A stretch of 64,000 nt of DNA from Vavraia culicis subsp. floridensis (Eukaryota; Microsporidia; Pleistophoridae), in assembly GCF_000192795.1 (NCBI RefSeq), contig NW_007360620.1, positions 35,902 to 99,901 on the forward strand. The letters run 5' to 3'. Below the pieces are notes generated by a model. The model was given only the letters and a program-made list of their open reading frames with translations, made no database searches and had not been told where the DNA came from. Within the stretch, counting starts at the first letter, position 1, and each line of letters opens with the position of its first letter. Shown piece after piece: positions 1-11,600 of this stretch. The translations under genes were made by a program, and so were the position numbers.

Positions 1-380
1 ACGAGTTGCGATTATTTCAGACTTTCTTATCCACTAGCCGTGTACTTAGCTGCCTGTACTGGTCAACACAATTTACTTGACATTCCTGCTGAAGCATATT
101 GCCGTATCACGTTGTGCCGCAGCTACAAATCGCATTAATGAAAAAGTGAGGAGAACCTGTCCAAAAAAGTGTTGCAGTTCGTACCACGTCCACCTGATGG
201 AACAGCTCGTCCGTAGAGACTGAGATATAAAATTTTACTCTCCATTTCATGAACACTCCGCCATTACCAACTGTGCATCTCCTTAACCGCATTTAACCGC
301 GGTACTTCAACCATCCGATTTTCATTTCCTTTTTCAATGTTTACAATTTTTTATAAATATGAGCACCATTGCCATCCCCG
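1..380. other. Leading region, no gene seen
   Basis: No convincing open frame on either strand. The last 40 bases form the AT-rich upstream region of the first gene, with a TTTTTTATAAATATG stretch about 30 bp before its start. Confidence 0.5.
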
Positions 381-875
381 ATGTCGATCGAAATAGTTAA
401 AATAGCGAAGGAGCGCAACGTTCCGCTTTCACCCCTACTAACGTCATTGGCAATAAACAACCACTCGCCATCCGATCCGCTATCGATAGTGTCCCTCGCG
501 TGCAAAATACACAACCTGCCGTGCGTGTTCAGCCTTCCGCCCAGCCACACGGAGAAGGAAATACTGGAGGCGCTGGAGTACAACGTGAACATCCCCGATA
601 CTGCGCAGATCATGGTCAACATCTGTCAGGTTATAAATTTAAGCGATAGCGAAATGCTTTACTATTTGGAGAGGCTGCTGGTTGTGCATCTTGATGACCG
701 GATAAATGTTTTTAACTATTTTGGACGTGGACAGGATATGTACAAGGTGTGTTTAGCGCTGCTGAAAGAGGAGGATTTGGTGTTCTATGAGATTATCAGT
801 GCTGAGAGCAGAAGCAGCGATGTCGATGCCATAAGAGAGAAGCTGAGGAGCGGTGTGAAGGAAGGTTCGTATTAG
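381..875 (+). CDS. Hypothetical protein, 164 aa
   Basis: I do not recognise the family. The first in-frame ATG is at 381, directly preceded by CCCCG, which fits the ACCCC-type start context seen on other genes here; a TTG twelve bases earlier is not a plausible eukaryotic start. The protein is mixed alpha/beta in composition with no signal peptide or membrane segment. It has an acidic, helix-like C-terminal third (around residues 90-164). An AATAAA at 883-888, just after the stop, looks like a polyadenylation signal. The coding call rests on an open frame of normal amino-acid balance and on these flanking signals. Confidence 0.65.
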   Translation: MSIEIVKIAKERNVPLSPLLTSLAINNHSPSDPLSIVSLACKIHNLPCVFSLPPSHTEKEILEALEYNVNIPDTAQIMVNICQVINLSDSEMLYYLERLLVVHLDDRINVFNYFGRGQDMYKVCLALLKEEDLVFYEIISAESRSSDVDAIREKLRSGVKEGSY

Positions 876-2304
876 GAGTATAAATAAATGTAACACATTG
901 TTCTAGCACGGTAATGTTTGTTTGTTCAGCTTGCGGCGCACTTCTGCCGTTCGATCACCAACCTGTTCGCGTATTTGACCGGAATATCTGCTTTAGAAAG
1001 AGCGTATCAGATCTGAATTGATATTGAACGCATATGGAAGCCGAAATAAAGCAGCCTGCAGCAAAGCTGTCATTCCCTATCGATCGATATGCTATCTGCA
1101 CAAGAGATTAAGGGCAGGTGCGGAATGAGCCGAGTAGCAAGGAGGGCTAACAAAGCAGGCGTAACGCATCGTACATGAGCATGCGGTTAAGAGTCGTACG
1201 AATGGACAGGTTATACCAATTGGTGTAGATCTGCTGAACGGTCTCTTCGCTATGAAGCGATCATGCACCAGCATGCTTTTTAAGAAGCGTAGTTCTCGCG
1301 GTACCTGGTACTGTCACTGCGTACCATCTCAAACATTCTTCGTAGTAAAATGCAGTGTTTTCCTTCTTGCTGAAGGAAAGTAAAACAGGCCACACCTACA
1401 ATTCTAACGAATTATGCGCCAATTCATCATGAACTTGTAAATGAAATGCATAGTTGGTGCTTTGTAACTCTGGACCAGTCTACCACGGTGTTTCTATGCT
1501 ACCTTGTATCAATGCAGGGTGATACCGTCATTACCACTCTTTTTCTCTTTGTACCGTGTTATTGCTCATCAGCACGCCTTACACCTCTACCAATGAACTT
1601 ACCTGGCACGCTGTATGTTTGTTATGCCCTTATCAACTTTTGTTTTTCAAGTCATCATTTTCCTGCACAAAACTTCTGAATGGGGTGAACCAGGTACATT
1701 AAAATCACTTCTTTGGTTTGCACATTTCTGTTTCTCTTGCCTCGAGCCAGCCATTAAATTTTTATTGGTAGTGTCCTTCTATGCTATGCTTATGTTGAGT
1801 CCAACACATGGTGCTTTTCATCATGGGGCACTAAAGTACAACGCAGATGAACATGAAAAACATATTTACGTGCCATGTTACGATTTAACGATTCGTATCA
1901 TGTGCAAATAATAAATGCTTTCCATTTTGTTCGTTATTTTCTTTTAAGCGAATATTTCCTTAAACAGTCATATTAAAGGAAGAAGCGTAATTCTGTAAAC
2001 ACTCAGGAACCGAAGAATAAACACTGATTCACGGGAATGATAGGTCAATACAAGGAATACGTCTATAATAACTTGTATTACCATAACATACGCACTCATC
2101 GGCAGCGGAACAAATGCACCAATTATCGATTAATAAGGAATTATTCCTTCATTCACGCGCTCTGAACCATTCTACATATTCCCTATTAATCTAAAATATC
2201 TATACAAACCATAATACCTCTAAACGGACAGTAAAACAGCCCTGCCATTACCTGTACCGGCCGTCTCCACCACATTCTCTAATTCCTTTACTTTTGTACC
2301 CCTC
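876..2304. other. Intergenic region, no gene seen
   Basis: Holds the AATAAA signal of the upstream gene and otherwise only short open frames of random character. Two overlapping hydrophobic frames at 1446-1911 lack a believable start context. No RNA gene was recognised. Confidence 0.5.
2292..2302 (+). promoter_or_regulatory. TTTTGTACCCC element before CysRS
   Basis: TTTTGTACCCC ends two bases before the CysRS ATG. Almost the same string precedes SAR1 (18740-18752) and eS1 (60247-60257). ACCCC near the ATG is the CCC-type signal known from microsporidian genes. Confidence 0.6.
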
Positions 2305-4152
2305 ATGACAGAAAGCGCAAACACGGCAAAACAATCGTTGCACATAAAGAACACGCTCACCAACACGGTAGAGCCGTTCACACCGATTACCCCGTCACAG
2401 ATAAAAATGTACATTTGTGGGCCCACAGTGTACGACAGCGCACATCTCGGTCATGCTCGCACGTACATCTGCTTTGACGTGATACGACGCATCCTTGAGG
2501 AGCACTTCCACTACGATGTTACCTTTGTTATGAACATAACAAACATTGACGATAAGATTGTTAAGAAGGCTGAGGCTATCTTTAGCGAGTTCCTGAAGAG
2601 CAACGTAAAGTACGTGAATGCGGACAGCCTGGGGCAGGAGCAGAAGAGGAATGCATTTGTGGAGTGTGTTGAGTTTGTGACGAGGAAATACGAAGAGGAG
2701 TTTTTTGAGGATATGAGACGGTTGAATGTAAAGATGCCTTCCTTTGTTACGAAGGTTACCGATTATATGGGCGAAATCATACAATTTGTAGAGAAATTGG
2801 TTGAGAAGGGCCGAGCGTATGTTTCGAATGGCAGCGTATACTTTGACATGGTTAAATTTGTGGAGGAGGGCGGACAAAGGCACTTCCGCGATGATGATGC
2901 TGTGATAAACGAGGCGGAAGAGGGCAGCGAGAAAAGACATCGAACCGACTTTGCGCTGTGGAAGCGGTGCAAGGAGGGTGATCTGTACTATTTTAAATCG
3001 CCCTGGTCTAACGGCCGGCCCGGCTGGCACATCGAGTGCTCGGCAATGGGCATGGACGTGCTTGGACTAACGATGGACATACATGCGGGTGGCATAGACC
3101 TGCAGTTCCCCCACCATGAGAATGAGCTGATACAGTCGCGTGCACTTACCGACAGACAGTACGTCAACTATTTCATGCACACCGGTCATCTGCACATCGA
3201 GGGGTTGAAGATGAGCAAGAGCCTCAAGAATTTTATCACCATCCAGGACTGCCTCAAGAAATTTACAGCACGACAGATAAGAGTGATGTTTCTTAATAAC
3301 TGCTATGATAGCACGGTTACGTATCGGTACGAGGCAATGGAGTACGCAGAGAAGATCGAAAAGAAGCTGTTCAACTTTGTGAGCATGGCTGAGGCTGAGA
3401 TTGCGGGCAGGGAACGGTTCGCTGGAGATAAAGCTGAGACGAGCAATGCTGATAGTGCACACAATACCACTGACACGAGCGGTGTGGATGGCCGTGTTCA
3501 ACGCAGCACTAATATGGAAAGAAGCGTGACACGTGTTGAGCAGGAGCAGACACACAAGACCGAGATTGTCATTGATAACGGTGAGGGTGGAGAGTACGAT
3601 AATAGACCACTTACGGACGATGATGACGTAGTGTACAGGGACGAGAGCACTGAGGAAGATGCGAACGACAGGACTGACCAGGTCAACAATACTGCGAAGG
3701 ATCCGTATTATGTGATAAACAAGAGAATGTATGGGCCTTTGGATCAGAATGATAGGATGGTGCTGAGGATGCTTGAAATAGCAAAGAAGGAGGTACACGA
3801 GTCATTCTGTGACAATTTCAACACATACAAGACCCTCACCGCCATACTCAACCTAGTAACAATCATGCATCAGAAAATGTACAACTGCTCAGGACAGATT
3901 GTCCAGCTGGTACTCGATTATATCAAGAAGATACTTTCAATGCTTGGTTTGGAGGCCAAGCAAGAGATGGAGGAGAGCATGCTTCCGAATATAATATGCA
4001 ATTTCAGGAGTGAGGTACGAAGGTTGTGCAAAGAGAAAAAGGGTGCACAGGAACTGTTTCATGCATGTGATGTTGTGAGAGACGAAATGGTTGATGCGGG
4101 GTATGTAATTGAAGATAAGGGGAGTGAAAGTGTGATAAGGAAGAAACAGTGA
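2305..4152 (+). CDS. Cysteinyl-tRNA synthetase
   Basis: Charges tRNA-Cys with cysteine in the cytosol (class I synthetase). The N-terminal catalytic fold is clear: a CGPTVYD segment with the first zinc-ligand Cys at residue 38, the HIGH-type signature HLGH at 47-50, a GWHIECSAM segment, HHENE downstream (zinc ligands) and the KMSKS loop at residues 302-306. The protein is 615 aa, longer than a bacterial enzyme (about 460). The extra length includes a strongly acidic, low-complexity stretch at roughly residues 370-465, between the KMSKS region and the anticodon-binding helical domain. The start is the first ATG, directly behind TTTTGTACCCC. There is no targeting peptide, so this is expected to be the cytosolic enzyme. 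Confidence 0.95.
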   Translation: MTESANTAKQSLHIKNTLTNTVEPFTPITPSQIKMYICGPTVYDSAHLGHARTYICFDVIRRILEEHFHYDVTFVMNITNIDDKIVKKAEAIFSEFLKSNVKYVNADSLGQEQKRNAFVECVEFVTRKYEEEFFEDMRRLNVKMPSFVTKVTDYMGEIIQFVEKLVEKGRAYVSNGSVYFDMVKFVEEGGQRHFRDDDAVINEAEEGSEKRHRTDFALWKRCKEGDLYYFKSPWSNGRPGWHIECSAMGMDVLGLTMDIHAGGIDLQFPHHENELIQSRALTDRQYVNYFMHTGHLHIEGLKMSKSLKNFITIQDCLKKFTARQIRVMFLNNCYDSTVTYRYEAMEYAEKIEKKLFNFVSMAEAEIAGRERFAGDKAETSNADSAHNTTDTSGVDGRVQRSTNMERSVTRVEQEQTHKTEIVIDNGEGGEYDNRPLTDDDDVVYRDESTEEDANDRTDQVNNTAKDPYYVINKRMYGPLDQNDRMVLRMLEIAKKEVHESFCDNFNTYKTLTAILNLVTIMHQKMYNCSGQIVQLVLDYIKKILSMLGLEAKQEMEESMLPNIICNFRSEVRRLCKEKKGAQELFHACDVVRDEMVDAGYVIEDKGSESVIRKKQ

Positions 4153-5192
4153 GCAGGGAGCACTTTATTAAATACCTTTAGGTTTTATGCAATTCGGGGT
4201 TCTAGAACCTAATTTAAGCTGGAAAATAGTTATTCGTTCATGCATCAGCGATAATATTCAAGTACATACATGTTAAAGTGCTATTTATGCATAAATATTT
4301 GGCATCAGACCGTGATAATAATCGAAATTATTCCTTGTACACAAGCGCAAAGATATAAACTGCCATGAGGATGCTTGCAGTGCAATGGACATCCGCAAAA
4401 ATAACAGAAATGAACAGTGACAGGTTTTGTACGTGCCTGCAGTTCGTGAACCGGTTAGGTATTTTGTGATGAACGCAATGATTGAACAGAAGGAGTATTA
4501 TTTTACAGCAATACATTCATTGATAGAAGATGCGGTGGTGCAAGTACTCATATGTATGACATGAGTACTATATTATACTCTTCGTTGCAGGCACTGTCCA
4601 AGGATCTTCAATTACCCGCAAATTAATTAAACTGTAAAAATGCACAGTACCAGCTCGAACCGATAGAGGTACGCTGCATGAAAATCCTGCATCCAAGTTC
4701 CTTAGAGTAAGCTGTGCCAATGCAAACAAATCAAAATACTACGCCCAGAACAACAATTTAGATTTTAGTCTCTCAAATCGTTAGGTACGACTTATATTTC
4801 TTTATGCACGCATGAAATACGTTTAAATCAGTTTATTTGATCTATTTTAAATGACGCGCTTATCGATTGAACGTGTGCACTCGGTGATTAAATACAGATT
4901 TGCCAGGGAAGAGCACCTCGTCCAGGAATCGGTAAACACAGTCAAGCATAGCATGCCGAGAAGTACATCTGTAGCACCAGGTGTATGGCATGAACAAATA
5001 AGCTTGCTTGATAGAAGTAAGGAAACAAAGCATGAGCACGGACAAAAAGCGTTCAGAAAAGATGCACGGCTTCGTGCATTGGTATGATAATTTGGAGGGC
5101 TCGTCTGTATAACACGGTAAAGGTACGAGATCAACATGCACAAACTGTTCATGCATCATTGGTATAAATACGTTCAACCCGTGCATAAACAG
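4153..5192. other. Intergenic region between convergent genes
   Basis: Separates CysRS and the kinesin gene, whose 3' ends face each other. One 78-codon frame begins with ATG at 4851 (plus) but shows no recognised domain and no ACCCC or TATA context. I leave it uncalled. No tRNA or rRNA was found. Confidence 0.45.
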
Positions 5193-7811
5193 TCATTCAC
5201 CGAGAAAATACACCTTCCCATCACTCCCACCAACCACCACACCATCACCGGTACCATCCATGCACACCACACTGCACGGCACTCTTTCATTGCCGCGCTC
5301 CTCCATCTCAGCACTCCACCTCTTCACAACACCGTCCTTACAGCCTGTGTAAAGATACTCCGCGTTTGACGCTCCTGCCCGTATAAAAGAGGAGTGTGTA
5401 CCCTTGCACTCCTTGATCAGCTGGTGGTTCTTCCATTTTCTGATGTTCCCCTCCTTTGAGGCACTGAACAGGAATCCCTCATGCATGAGAATGAGATTAA
5501 CAGGGCTGTTATGCGCAGGCAATAGGCACTGGGCCCTTATATCGTCCACAGCACCGTGCACCATCTCAGCGTAACACACCGTGCTATCAACACTGCCCGT
5601 ATAGATCACGCCATCATGCATCCTCACCGCATTTACATACCCCTTGTGCCATACTCCCTCGTACAGCACACCCATCCTCACATCGCATACACACACCTGT
5701 CCATTGATGTGGCCCGTTACCACGTACGTGCCCTGGTAGCACATACTGGTAATGCCCGTATCGTACCGCCTGATAAGCGGGCCATCAACGAAGTACAGCC
5801 CATCGTTGGTGCTGTACAGCACCTCAGAGTGTTCATTACGGGCAAGAAGCGAAAGAAAAAGGCATCGTTTGAGAGTGACCGTCCTGCCTGCCACGGTGCG
5901 TCTGAGCGTGTTATCTGAGCTTATCGTGTACAGCCCGTCGTTAAGGTACGTGATTGAGAGTACTGTTGAGGAATGCACTGCCAGCTCGCGTATACGTCTT
6001 AGACCGTTGAGTGCTCGCACTCTTTTCGCATTTAGCGGTGTAATACGTGTACGCTCTGTGGCCGTGGTACTGATACATTGGCGTGTTCTCTTAGCAGTGA
6101 TTTTGTTACATGGGGGTTTATCGGTGATTAATCCGTGAGGATGCGGTTTGTTGAGGACAGGCTTGACTGGGATTGACACAGCGGGTGCTTCTGGTTTGCT
6201 GGGGAACGGTCTATCAGCAAATGCCTCGCTAGAGAATGATTTGCCATGTACCACATCCTCCGTAGCTATCGGTCTGACAGGTATCGTTCCATCCATTACA
6301 TCAACAGATTCATCTCCAATGCACGACTTACCACCATGACTAATGATCCTACGCACCTTCCTCTGCCCCACGTCTAGTGTTAAGTTCTTGCTCAGATCAA
6401 AGTTTATCTTTCGTATGGGCGTAGGTGTATGTACGTTTTTTGCATCTTCGTTTCTTCTTACGGGTGTAAGAACGGTGTTTGTTACCTTATTTCTTATCGG
6501 TGTGCTGGCCATGGGGTACATGCACGTATCGGTAAGGAGGAGCGTATCATTTCTGCCACCAATCGCTCCGTTTTTCAAATTCTCATCCCCTTGTCCGATC
6601 GGGCTGTGGCGTGTGCTCACCGATACATCCGCATTGATGCCTGTCTTAACGCTTCTATCGTTTAATGCGCTAGTACTGCTCATCGTATCGGTGGCACTCT
6701 CTTCCTTGTTACTGCATGCCACCTCTGCGCTGCTGGCCTTAGTGCATGCGGTTGATTGTTCTTCACGCTTGGTCTTACCGTCCGTGCTACGCTCCTTCTC
6801 GTAACATCTGCATATTCCCCTCCCAGTTTTGTCCTTAAGCTCCTTCCTCAACCACTCATTTTCTCTCCTCAGCCGGCCTATTTCCTCTCTCAGCCGTATA
6901 ACTTCGCCTTGCTCCCTCCCAACCACGGGCTCCCTCTTCACCACCGTTCTCAGACAGCCTGCCCTATTCGCGTACTCAAGCGTGTTCATCGTTTCGTTCG
7001 CATCCTGGTAGCTGTCACTCACGCATGCGATCATACGCACGATCGTGTTGTCGTTCAGGATCGGCTTGAGAATGCGTGTGAGCTTGCTGTCGCGGTACGG
7101 CACGAACTTCTTTTTGTTGTACAGCGCATTGATCACGTTGCCGAGGGCAAGCAGTCCTGTGTTAATGCTGATCGCCTCTTTCATCGTGTCATTGCTCACG
7201 CCCGTGCGTTTTGTACGTTCGGATCCCGCCAGGTCAACAAACACGAGCGATGCCCTGTCAGTGCACACGCGTATCACAGCATGCGATCGGCTGCTCCCTG
7301 CATTCATTCTCGTACACTTCGTAATGCGAAGTGCAATCGCATCTGTAACAACGCTCCTAAACTGCTCATACGTGCGCACTTCCCGTTCATGCGCATTAAT
7401 AACGAGCTCAGATCGGTTATTCCTCAAAATAATGCGTTCACGCCCATTAAGTAGGTCATACACCTCCTCATTATAAATTTCGAACATAGCCATCCTCACA
7501 CACTCCTTCCCAACCACCGTGCACATGCTCACGGGCACAATGCCCGTGCACGCATCAATCTGATCGGCCGTTAGGCCCATGGTGTACGTCTTGCCAGAAC
7601 CGGTCTGACCGTAGCATACTATGCTGGTGTTATAGCCGTTCAGGAATGCATTGACGGTTGGTTGAAGATGTGCCGATATGTCGGGATCGGTGTGGATGTG
7701 GGTGAACGTGAATTTATAGGCGTTGATTGTTATGGTGGGTGGTGATGATAGGAGGTATGGGGTTGGGGATGAACGTATTTTTATGTGTACCTGGAGGTTT
7801 TGGGATGACAT
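5193..7811 (-). CDS. Kinesin motor protein with C-terminal WD40 repeats
   Basis: Microtubule motor ATPase, 872 aa. The motor domain is N-terminal: P-loop GQTGSGKT at 68-75, switch I NAGSSRSH at 170-177, switch II DLAGSE at 193-198, and the closing LEYANRA near 278-284. A heptad-like coiled coil rich in R, E and L follows at about 300-328. Residues 330-590 are low-complexity linker. From about 590 to the end, repeated blades with GH...V, TG..DG and KW/RW endings are degenerate WD40 repeats. A motor-first, WD40-last layout is that of the KIF21 branch of kinesin-4. In microsporidia a short, divergent version of that layout is unexpected. ATG 7811 is the first Met, with ACCCCT 8-14 bp upstream on the minus strand. 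Its cargo or microtubule-end role cannot be read from sequence. Confidence 0.92.
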   Translation of the reverse strand: MSSQNLQVHIKIRSSPTPYLLSSPPTITINAYKFTFTHIHTDPDISAHLQPTVNAFLNGYNTSIVCYGQTGSGKTYTMGLTADQIDACTGIVPVSMCTVVGKECVRMAMFEIYNEEVYDLLNGRERIILRNNRSELVINAHEREVRTYEQFRSVVTDAIALRITKCTRMNAGSSRSHAVIRVCTDRASLVFVDLAGSERTKRTGVSNDTMKEAISINTGLLALGNVINALYNKKKFVPYRDSKLTRILKPILNDNTIVRMIACVSDSYQDANETMNTLEYANRAGCLRTVVKREPVVGREQGEVIRLREEIGRLRRENEWLRKELKDKTGRGICRCYEKERSTDGKTKREEQSTACTKASSAEVACSNKEESATDTMSSTSALNDRSVKTGINADVSVSTRHSPIGQGDENLKNGAIGGRNDTLLLTDTCMYPMASTPIRNKVTNTVLTPVRRNEDAKNVHTPTPIRKINFDLSKNLTLDVGQRKVRRIISHGGKSCIGDESVDVMDGTIPVRPIATEDVVHGKSFSSEAFADRPFPSKPEAPAVSIPVKPVLNKPHPHGLITDKPPCNKITAKRTRQCISTTATERTRITPLNAKRVRALNGLRRIRELAVHSSTVLSITYLNDGLYTISSDNTLRRTVAGRTVTLKRCLFLSLLARNEHSEVLYSTNDGLYFVDGPLIRRYDTGITSMCYQGTYVVTGHINGQVCVCDVRMGVLYEGVWHKGYVNAVRMHDGVIYTGSVDSTVCYAEMVHGAVDDIRAQCLLPAHNSPVNLILMHEGFLFSASKEGNIRKWKNHQLIKECKGTHSSFIRAGASNAEYLYTGCKDGVVKRWSAEMEERGNERVPCSVVCMDGTGDGVVVGGSDGKVYFLGE

Positions 7812-8646
7812 TTTGTGGTAGGGGTTGGTGAAATGGTGGTTTAGTTATGGGGGCAGGGGTGGGGTACTGGTAATAGTGAGAGTGAAGTGTAGGTACTGAT
7901 AGCAATGAGAATGAAGTGTACGTACTGATGGGGTAGCTAAGAAAGGTGAAAAAGGGAATAAATATAGTGTTAAGGACCTTAGACGGGAAAAAGTGTGAAA
8001 AAAAATTAAGGGCAAGGAATTAGTGCAGTTACGGCTCAACAACAGCTGATGCATAAACAAATAAGATTAGAAACGTTTATGCAGCGCATAAATAAATAAG
8101 AATACTAAAGATATAAATAGAGAAGAGCAATTGTGAAAATAAAAATTGCAGAGCGATCGTGCTAGATGAAGAATTGTATGAAGGCATTGCAATGATGATT
8201 ATTTGATACTCGTGATTAAGATTGAAAGCACAGATCCTATGTGTTGCTGTGTATGAAGGGTAGAAGAAATGCTTTGCGGTAACCATTAATGGAAATAATG
8301 CATAATAAGATATGATGTGCATGACAGGTAGTAATGCATGAATGAGCAGTAGTGAGATATGAAGTGGTACTGTTGTACCAGAAATATTCACAACGTTGCT
8401 CAATAATAGGTACTTTGTTTGCTGTTACGGTTACCAACAATACCGGGATGTCCAGTACCAGTATCGTAATAGTTACCAATATCAGAATATGCAGTGCTAC
8501 TTTTCACACCACAGCGATACAAGCATCAATAGAATACCGCAATAACTATCAACGGTACAGATGCCACAATAACTGCAGTTCATCATGTCTTGCTAATCTA
8601 TCACCTCGTGCACACCTCCTTAATTTGAAATTTCGATACCCCTACG
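7812..8646. other. Divergent intergenic region
   Basis: Shared upstream region of the kinesin (minus) and NTE-like (plus) genes, AT-rich. It contains the ACCCC element for each. The open frames here are random in character. Confidence 0.5.
8628..8643 (+). promoter_or_regulatory. AAATTT...ACCCCT element before NTE-like gene
   Basis: AAATTT followed after four bases by ACCCCT, with the ATG three bases further on. The pairing of an AAATTT tract with ACCC also occurs before SAR1 and eS1. Confidence 0.55.
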
Positions 8647-11600
8647 ATGTTCTACCACTGCATCTTTTTATTGGTCCTTACTATACTTTCCTACTTCTTG
8701 TACTTCCGTAAGAAGTACAACACAAAGACACATGCCCATATACAAAAGAAAGAGTACGTTAGGCTTAGTATTGAAGATGATAATACGTTATTTGCACTGC
8801 TGTGCGTGAATAGAAGCGAGCCAAGGATTGTTGAATATAAAAAGGGAGAATTGGTGAATGTTGTTGGAGTCATATTGGAAGGAAAGGTTTGTTTGGAGAT
8901 TAGAGGAAGGTGCTATGGAACGAAGAGTGGGGGTGAGTTTACGATCGGGTTAGATGAGATGATACGACGGATTGGTCATAATGAGGAAGAAGGAGTTGAT
9001 AATGAGGAAGAAGGAGTTGATAATGAGGGAAAAAAAGTTGATAATGAGGGAGAAGGAGTTGATAATGAGGGAGAAGGAGTTGATAATGAGGGAGAAGAAG
9101 TTGATGTGAAGATAGGAAAGATAAAGATTATTAACGGTGAAGAAAGGGTTGATGAGAAGGAGACAGACGAACTGAAGGGGAGGTGGTACAATAAGAACAG
9201 AGGAGATGATACCATGCAGTGTGGAAGGAACATCTTGAAAGAACATAAAAAAAAACTATGGACAAAGGACCGGTCAAGCAGGAATAGAAAGAAAGTAGAA
9301 CAGACTGATCATCATGTTACAACAGGTGTAAGGCTTATCGCTAAGACCGAACTAAAAGTACTCGTTAGCAACGAACGTTTTAATTCGTATGCTGTGTTTT
9401 TGTACTTAAAAAAGATTATGCATTTATGCACAAAACATTTCAAATTAAAACGCTTGCTCATGAAGCAGGACGTGATAGCACGTGCCAGGATCACTAAGGA
9501 GTTCACGTACGAAGAGAGCACCGTGAGGAACGAGTTTATACGAGAGGGCGTGATATGGGTGGTACACGGACAGGTTGAGGTACGTGCAGGAAATTCTTGC
9601 ATAATCGTACGTAGGGGTGTGTATGGCATGGTAAATCACTTCTTGAGAAACATGCAATGCACCTTAAAAGCGTGTGGCACCGTAACATACAGACGTATAA
9701 ACATGGACACATTCTCACACGATGATTTGCTTGCATTCATGCGTATGACATACACGATGCGTGCGATATGTGCATGCATAGATTGGCAGGTACATGGCAG
9801 GTGCACCAAAAAATTTAAAGATCTTGTATTCCTTGATTGTGGTCGTGTACATTGCAATGGTGCGTACTACACCAAGGGCTGTCTGAATACACACGAGCTG
9901 ATGGAGTATAAGACGAGTACTGTAAGATTTGTAAAGAGGAGTTACGTGCTGGTAATGAAAAGAAGGATGTTTAGAAACCTGGTGAAGAAGTGCTACGGGC
10001 GAAGATTTATTAAAAGAATGGGAGCTGAGAATGAGAGGAGAAAGGTTGTGGTGGTGATTGGAAGGGAGAGAGAAGAGAGTTTGAGGTTCTTTGGGTGTTT
10101 GGAGAAGGAGATGATGGTTAAGGAAGGTAACGAAGCTGATGATGAGTATGGCGGTAATGTATATGATGATAAAGATGGGGATAGAAAAGGCGAGCAGAAA
10201 ACAGTGAGTGCTAACAGTACTATAAAAAGGAGGCGCGCTGTCAATGAAGAAATTAATGAAAAAAATGATGAGGAAGAAAAGATAACTGCAGAATACACTG
10301 AAAATATAAATATGGAAAATGTAGAGGAGAGCTGTACTGCCAGTATTAATTATCTTAAACCGTTCCATACGGATACACGGTGCAACGGGCAAGGTAATAC
10401 CAAGCACACCACGGTATGCACATCGCTACAGGTGCGGACACCAAAACACAGCAGCAAAAAGAACGCTAAAAGGTTCTTAGCAATAAGACACTGCAATTTT
10501 AGCAAAATGGGCGAGCTACGATTCCTTGAACTGATCAAGGATGTGGAGATTGTCTTGATATACGTAGAAAACTACTTCAGCAGGTTGATGAGTTTCTTGG
10601 TGAATTATGGCGATTTAATCTTGGCGGTGAATTTGGAAAATGCTACTTTTGACTTTGAGGTGGAAGACGTGGTACTTTACGAAGAGCGTAGCAGTTCAGG
10701 GGTATCAATGGGTAATGGCAGAAAGGGTCACAAGATATACAGTCCGAGCGATAAGAGCACATTCTGCATGAAGGACTACGAGCGACTCTGCAGGTACATA
10801 CGTGACGAGTGTGTTGGTTTGGTGCTGGGCGGGGGTGGTGCGCGGGGCCTTGCGCACGTAGGCATAATCGAGGCCCTTCTCGAGTACAACGTGCCAATTG
10901 ACATGGTGGGCGGTACATCGATGGGTGCATTCATTGCCGGTTTGTACTCGATCAGCATGGACAACTTTATCGTGTTTTCGCGTGTTGCCCACTTCTGCAA
11001 GCGCATAAGTTCGCGTTGGCGTGTTTTTATGGATCTTACCCTTCCACTGTGCTCGTTCTTCACCGGACATTCGTTCAACCGCGTATTGTACACCATCTTT
11101 GACAAACGGCGCATCGAAGACACGTGGATACAATTCTTTTGCATAACTACAAATTTATGCACATACGAGGAAATAAAACATGTAAGCGGTCTCATGTGGC
11201 GGTACATACGTGCAAGCATGAGCATAGCAACCATTCTACCACCCGTGTGTGACAAGGATGCGCTACTGCTCGATGGCGGATACACAAACAACGTGCCCGT
11301 CGATAGAATGCTTGAGCAGTGCAGCCGTATAATAGCGGTAGATGTAGGCAGCGTATCTGACAATGAATTTACACCGTACGGTGATGCGCTGTCCGGTACA
11401 TACGTACTGCTCAATAAGATGTTCACATCCAGCAAGTACATCTCGTACAATGAGGTACAGTACAGATTAGCATTTTTATCATCGGCGTACAAACAGAAGA
11501 AGATTGTGCAGGATGGTAATGTTGTGCTTATTACGCCTAAGATACCGTACAGAACGGATGATTTTGATAAGTATAGTGAGATTATTAGTGTGGGGTACGA

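Noticed and set aside
4851..5087. 78-codon plus frame
   Set aside because: ATG present but no ACCCC or TATA context, no domain and ordinary random composition.
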